Shown: one piece after another, positions 59,614 through 64,000 of the stretch
Numbering within the stretch: the first letter of the stretch is position 1
Layout: each line of letters opens with the position of its first letter
NCBI GenBank assembly: GCA_949317995.1
Contig: OX439040.1
Location: 75,551,972-75,615,971, forward strand
From: Acholoe squamosa
Lineage: Eukaryota; Annelida; Polychaeta; Phyllodocida; Polynoidae
Length of the DNA: 64,000 bases
Direction of reading: 5' to 3'
Notes under the pieces: model-generated
What the model saw: only the letters and a program-made list of their open reading frames with translations
Database searches by the model: none
Told to the model about the DNA's origin: nothing
Made by a program: the position numbers and the translations under genes

Positions 59614-61005
59614 ATGCCTGGTCGCATGAAGACAGGACTTAGTGTCAGGAGGGTAGCAGCTAAAAAACTGGCTCCACTAGCTATCCCGACACCTAAACCG
59701 GTAGTGGAAAAAACGTCGGGCGTTGCCCCTCCTCCCACTTCTCCAGCCACCGCTGAGAAACCACCTGCAACTTCTGCTCGGCTTCCAACTGAAGTGCCTG
59801 ATGCAGGAGAACAGGAAGCCGCTCTTGCAGCTCTTCATGGCGAAATTAATGATTTCCTGGATTGCGTCCGGGATCGCACTCCTCAGGAAGCTGGCGATGG
59901 CCATTTCGACATCAGGGAATTCATCAATCCCCCCGCACCTCTAAACTACCAGCCCCCCACTGAAGCACCTATGTCCGCCACTTACTCGCCAGCAACTCCG
60001 GAGGAACCTTCTCCCCAGGTCAGTCCAATAGAGGTCATAGACCTCACGTTATCATCACCAGCAGTTCACCCCATCCAAGTGGTGGATTTAACTCAAGGGA
60101 CACCTTCACCTGCTCACCGAGGGGGGTAGAGGTCATAGATTTAACTGGCCCTACTCCCCGATACTCTCTCCCGGTTTCGGTAGAGGAGCTGCTTAATACC
60201 CCGCCGGAGAAAAGGACCTCTCCCGGTGAGAGTGAAGGGGAGCCCAAGAAGAAAAGACAGAAACGCGCCTACAACAAGAAAACCCCTGCCTCTGCCCCTG
60301 CTTCGATATCCTCAGGTACTTCTTCCTATGCCGCCGAGCCAATTGGTTCCGCCCCAGGTATTCCATCTGCGAAAGACAAGTCACAGAGGCAGAAGTTTGG
60401 GGAGGGCACTGCCCCCAGTTTTTCCAGCAAGCTTGTGGGCTTCAGGTTAGTGCCTCTGGTGGTAAAGAAATGGCCTGCTCGATTTGGATTTCAAGAGAAG
60501 TCACCTGCCCCCGACCAAGTTTTTTTATCCGGAAGGGGATAAGAACGCCTGCATAGAAATATACAGGGAACCTAGTATCAGGGGAGTATGCTTGAGGACG
60601 TACCTGGACAAACCTTACGAGCGGTGCTTGAATTTAGAGGCACGTGAGTTTAGGAACTTAGTGGATCAGATAGAGTGCATTCTTGGAAAGTACAAGGACC
60701 TACACCGCCGAGCTGCCCTTGGAGAGAGGAAGGTAGACAATCTCCTGTTGTCCTTGAACGAAGACTGCACCGACCCCCGTGGAGGACGGGCTATGATTTT
60801 GGTTAACCTGTACAAGGGAACACCTAAAGTTCATATAGGAACAACCAGCTACGTTGAGGAGATGAACGCCTCGTTGTCTTCCAGCTACAGAATGCCCCCC
60901 TCTGCCACACACTGTGGCCACACTGTGTCCCCCTTTATTTTGGAGGACATCAAATCACGTGTTGGCCCCTTCCTAGAAGACACAACCCATTTCTACTCTG
61001 GGTAA
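59614..61005 (+). pseudogene. Protein with three SUMO-interaction motifs and an NLS
   Basis: ATG at 59614. The N-part is basic and Pro-rich. Three motifs of SIM type follow: EVIDLT (60031-60048), QVVDLT (~60076-60093) and EVIDLT (60127-60146), the third lying after a frame change at the G6 run 60121-60126. Then KKKRQKRAYNKK (likely NLS). Near 60,500 another frameshift leads to a folded C-part (FFYPEGDKNACIEIYREPS, then a CLRTYLDKPYERCLNL stretch) that faintly recalls PC4-type ssDNA-binding proteins. SIMs bind SUMO and often target nuclear bodies. The nuclear role is inferred. Confidence 0.5.
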
Positions 61006-61212
61006 GTAGTCAACTTTGTATAGTGTCTGGTCAACAGCTCCTTATTCAGTACTTTCACATAATCATGTATGTTTAGTCGACATAGCCCAGCATAGGTTTT
61101 AGGTCTTAAGTTAGACCTGAATGTACTCCATGTTAAGTCAGGACAGGTTTTAGTTTTAAGTTGTATATTGAAAGTAAAGTGAAACTAGAGAAAGAAACCA
61201 CAAAAAAGAAAA
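61006..61212 (+). other. Leader region before the polymerase gene
   Basis: AT-rich; no clear core promoter. Confidence 0.35.
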
Positions 61213-64000
61213 ATGCCTCCCAAAAAGGTAAAACAACCTTACACCGTCAACTGTCCAATGTGTAACACCCCTAGACCTCCACGTTTGGTTACTGTAGAAA
61301 ACAGTGGTAAAACTCTATGTAACTCAGTTTCTTGTAAGAGAGAAATTTTTTTCCGACAGCATAGAAATTCCAAAAGAAATAGAAATAAATTCTTTGCATA
61401 AAAGCAGTTACCTTGACAACTTCAAGTCCATAGCTTCAGGTTTGGCTGTGCTTGGTAAGCTTCAGTCCATTTTCAATGTGAGAATGACAAGTTTTAACAA
61501 AGACTTGGGAGCAAAACAGGTCATAGAAGCTCTTACCTCTATTCATCGAAATCAAGTTATGGCTTACAAAGTGGCTGTCTCTTTTGGAAGTTTGTTGTCT
61601 TCCTCTAAGGAGGAAGAAGAAGAGAAAGTAATGTACTTTCATGCTTCTGCCAACAATTCGTCTTTGTTTTATGACAGTGAAGCTCATAGAGACCCTTACA
61701 TTTTCATAAGGGCCGACAAAAAGACTTTGCAGAGTGTTTAGATTTGATTGAAAATAACATAAAAGAAGACACTCAAAGACCCTCCACTAAATGGAGTGTC
61801 ATAGGCAACGTGAATGCCAACATTACCCTCATAAGGGCTACGGGAGGAGAATATCTTTTAGGTAGAATGAACACTGTTCCCCCAGGTTTAAGGCAAAGAG
61901 GAATGCAGCACTTTCACAGAGACCCTAAAACCAAAAGGGGATACAAGGTCAACTTGTGTTTCTTTAGATGTCTGTCTTTCTTCCTGTATGAATCTTTAGA
62001 AAAAACTCAAGAGCTTTTCCTTGAAGCCTATCCAGGGGTGAACAAGGAGACTTTTGAGGACGTTGACATTAAAGATTTAGACAGGTTAGAAAAGGTGTTT
62101 GAAGTGAACATAAGAATTTTTTACCTTCCCTCTTTTGGTAAAAAAAAGAGGTGACCTAAAATTATAAGGTCAAACATGTGTTCATCCAAAAAAATCATGA
62201 ACTTGAACTTACACAGGAACCATGTAAGTTTGATAACTAACATGGGCCTGTATGGTAAAATGTACCCCTGTGAAAAGTGTCATAAAGTTTTCACTCGTAG
62301 TTTCCTTTTAAAGCAACACAATGGGGTGAAAAAAAAGATTGCACCAAAGTCAGCTTCAGGTACAAAGGTGGAGCTTACAATCCATCCAAAACAGTTTTTC
62401 AAGTTCTAGAGGAACTGGGAATAGTTTGTCCACCTGAGAAAAAAATATACCCCTATAAAATTGTTTTTGACTTTGAAAGCTACTTTGTCCAACCCGAGAA
62501 TCCATCCCCAGAAAATGCTAACACTGTGATAGAAAAAACACACATACCCCTTTCTGCCAGTGTAGCTTCTGATTTTCCTGGACATACAGAACCAGTGTGT
62601 TTTGTGAGAAATTCCAACAGGGACGATGATCCTTTGGTAAAAAATGTGTTGGAGCACATAAACAACTTGGGACAGATGATAGGAGAACAGGTTAAAGAGA
62701 ATTTTAGAGATGTTTTAGACCAACTAGACTCTCTAGAAGAAAAACAAAAGGAATTAGAACATAAAGCTAGCAAAGTTTTTCCAGCGAAAAACCAAAAAAA
62801 GAAAAAAAAGCTGTCCCATGTTCTTGAAGTGAAGGAAAAACTTCTTACCTACATAGAAAGAGTCCCTGTCCTAGGTTTCAACTCTGGGAAGTATGACATT
62901 AATTTGATAAAAAAGGAATTTCATTCTTTTTTTATAGACACAGACAAAACAGATATGAAAACCATAAAAAAATGCAACAAGTACATAGCAGTGTACACAG
63001 ACCATCTTCTTTTCCTTGACATGTTCAACTATTTGGCACCAGGTTATTCTTACGCAAACTACCTGAAAGCCTTTCTCAAGGGGAAAGCTGAAAAGGTTTT
63101 TTTTTTCCTATGAGTGGATGGACAACATAAGAAAACTGAACAACAAAGCTCTTCCTCCACGCCACTGCTTCTACAGTTCTTTGTCAGGTGGTGGAATAAG
63201 CAAAGAAGATTACCTTGAATGTAAGAAGGCCTGGGCAGAAAACAAGATGAAAACTATGAAGGACTACTTGATATATTACAACAACTTGGACGTGAAACCC
63301 TTTATTTTAGCCATAAACGAGCACACAAAATTTTTATAGACCGTGGGGTAGACATGTTCAAAGATGGTTTAACTTTGCCAGGTCTAACCTTGAAGTTTCT
63401 TTTCAACAACACTGCACCTAATGCCACACCTTACATTCTTTTTGGTGAGAAAGAAAAGGATGTTCACCCCTTGCTTAGACGGAATTTAGTAGGGGGTCCC
63501 TGTATTATATTTCACAGACATCACAAAAGTGGAGAAACAAGAATAAGACAAAAAAAATACGGGTCACAAAGCAAAGTATGCAGACACATAGTAGGGGTAG
63601 ACGCTAACAGCTTGTACCTCAAGTGCATGGGTGAAGAACACTGCACAGGTTATTATGTAGTGCGCAGGAAAGAAAACGATTTTCAAGCTGTCTGCATCAA
63701 CAGATTAGCTACTCAGCCACAGAATGGTTGCGCTACAAAACTGTCACAGACAATGTGAAAATATTACACCAATACAACTACGGGGAGGTTGTATTAGGTT
63801 CAAGAAAAATAAAAGTGGACGGATATGATCCAGCTTCAAAAAAAGTATACCAGTTTCACATGTGCTACTGGCATGGTCACATGTGTCACCTCACTAAATC
63901 CGTTTTGAAAGAATCCAACAGAAAGGCATGGTTAGAAGAAAAAACCAAAATACGGTTTTGACTACCCTATATCTTCAAGCATTGGGTTTTGAAGTAGAGG
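61213..64000 (+). pseudogene. polB: Protein-primed DNA polymerase B, N-terminal part (truncated by window)
   Basis: It starts MPPKKVKQP with a Cys-pair finger (NCPMCNTP.., LCNSVSCK). An OTU-like NLCFFRCLSFF segment (near 61,950), a CEKCHKVFTRSF..H finger (62,270), the exonuclease motifs FDFESYF (62,470), GFNSGKYDIN (62,875) and YNNLDV (63,280), a VDANSLYL polymerase motif A (63,600) and a YQFHMCYWHGH nuclease-like insert (63,850) follow in Polinton order. Frames change at A5 61718-61722, near 61,385, 62,150, 62,380, 63,100, 63,340, 63,730 and 63,960. It copies the viral genome from a protein primer in intact relatives. Confidence 0.85.

Larger units (their letters stand above)
49673..64000. 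mobile_element. Polinton/adintovirus-like endogenous dsDNA virus, right end outside window
   Basis: The gene set is diagnostic: adenain-type protease, double-jelly-roll major capsid, penton-like protein, pX-like basic protein, chromodomain integrase, FtsK/HerA-type ATPase and protein-primed PolB. Coding begins at 49,949. The left terminal inverted repeat cannot be placed without the right end, so the start given is approximate (somewhere between 49,670 and 49,948). Confidence 0.9.

Overview
This window looks like invertebrate animal DNA: AT-rich, GT-AG introns, nested Ty3/gypsy LTR retrotransposons, and a Polinton/adintovirus-type endogenous dsDNA virus. The species cannot be named from the sequence.

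Host gene. Nearly everything from 881 to 49,227 (minus strand) is one intron-rich gene. I joined 13 exons by eye. All introns are GT-AG, all phases fit, and the joined frame (about 495 residues) is uninterrupted. It encodes a membrane-anchored tubulin-tyrosine-ligase-like protein, closest in layout to the ttll-15 type. The coding exons total about 1.5 kb inside 48 kb because introns 4 and 12 are filled with transposons. A compact promoter-like region (ETS, CCAAT, CRE and palindromic AGGTCA sites) lies upstream at about 49.44-49.67 kb.

Transposons in the gene. Intron 12 holds element A (2,506-15,568, minus), an old 13-kb gypsy element with LTRs and a CTTG target-site duplication (TSD). It carries a third ORF after integrase, a 1,700-bp tandem duplication in gag, and a MITE inside one LTR. 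Intron 4 holds a tower of insertions: a MITE (21,181 to about 47,645) split by an LTR related to A (21,400-47,563), split by element B (21,444-46,757, plus, TSD ATAG). B in turn contains a degenerate block of about 186-bp repeats split by element C (28,058-44,470, minus, TSD ATAT). B shows a textbook -1 frameshift signal between gag and pol. C is a 16.4-kb retrovirus-like element with gag, pol, a baculovirus-F/errantivirus-type env and extra ORFs before and after env.

Endogenous virus. From about 49.9 kb to the window end lies a Polinton/adintovirus. On the minus strand are a protease (adenain type), major capsid protein, pX-like core protein, penton-like protein, chromodomain integrase, a conserved unknown protein, a small hydrophobic protein, the packaging ATPase, a protein with two death-fold domains, and two ORFs of unknown role. 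On the plus strand are a SUMO-interaction-motif protein and a protein-primed DNA polymerase B that runs off the window. Neighbouring minus-strand genes are often only 2-15 nt apart. Only the capsid, the ATPase and one unknown ORF are uninterrupted; the rest carry one or more stops or frameshifts, many at homopolymer runs. Those could be decay or uncorrected sequencing errors.
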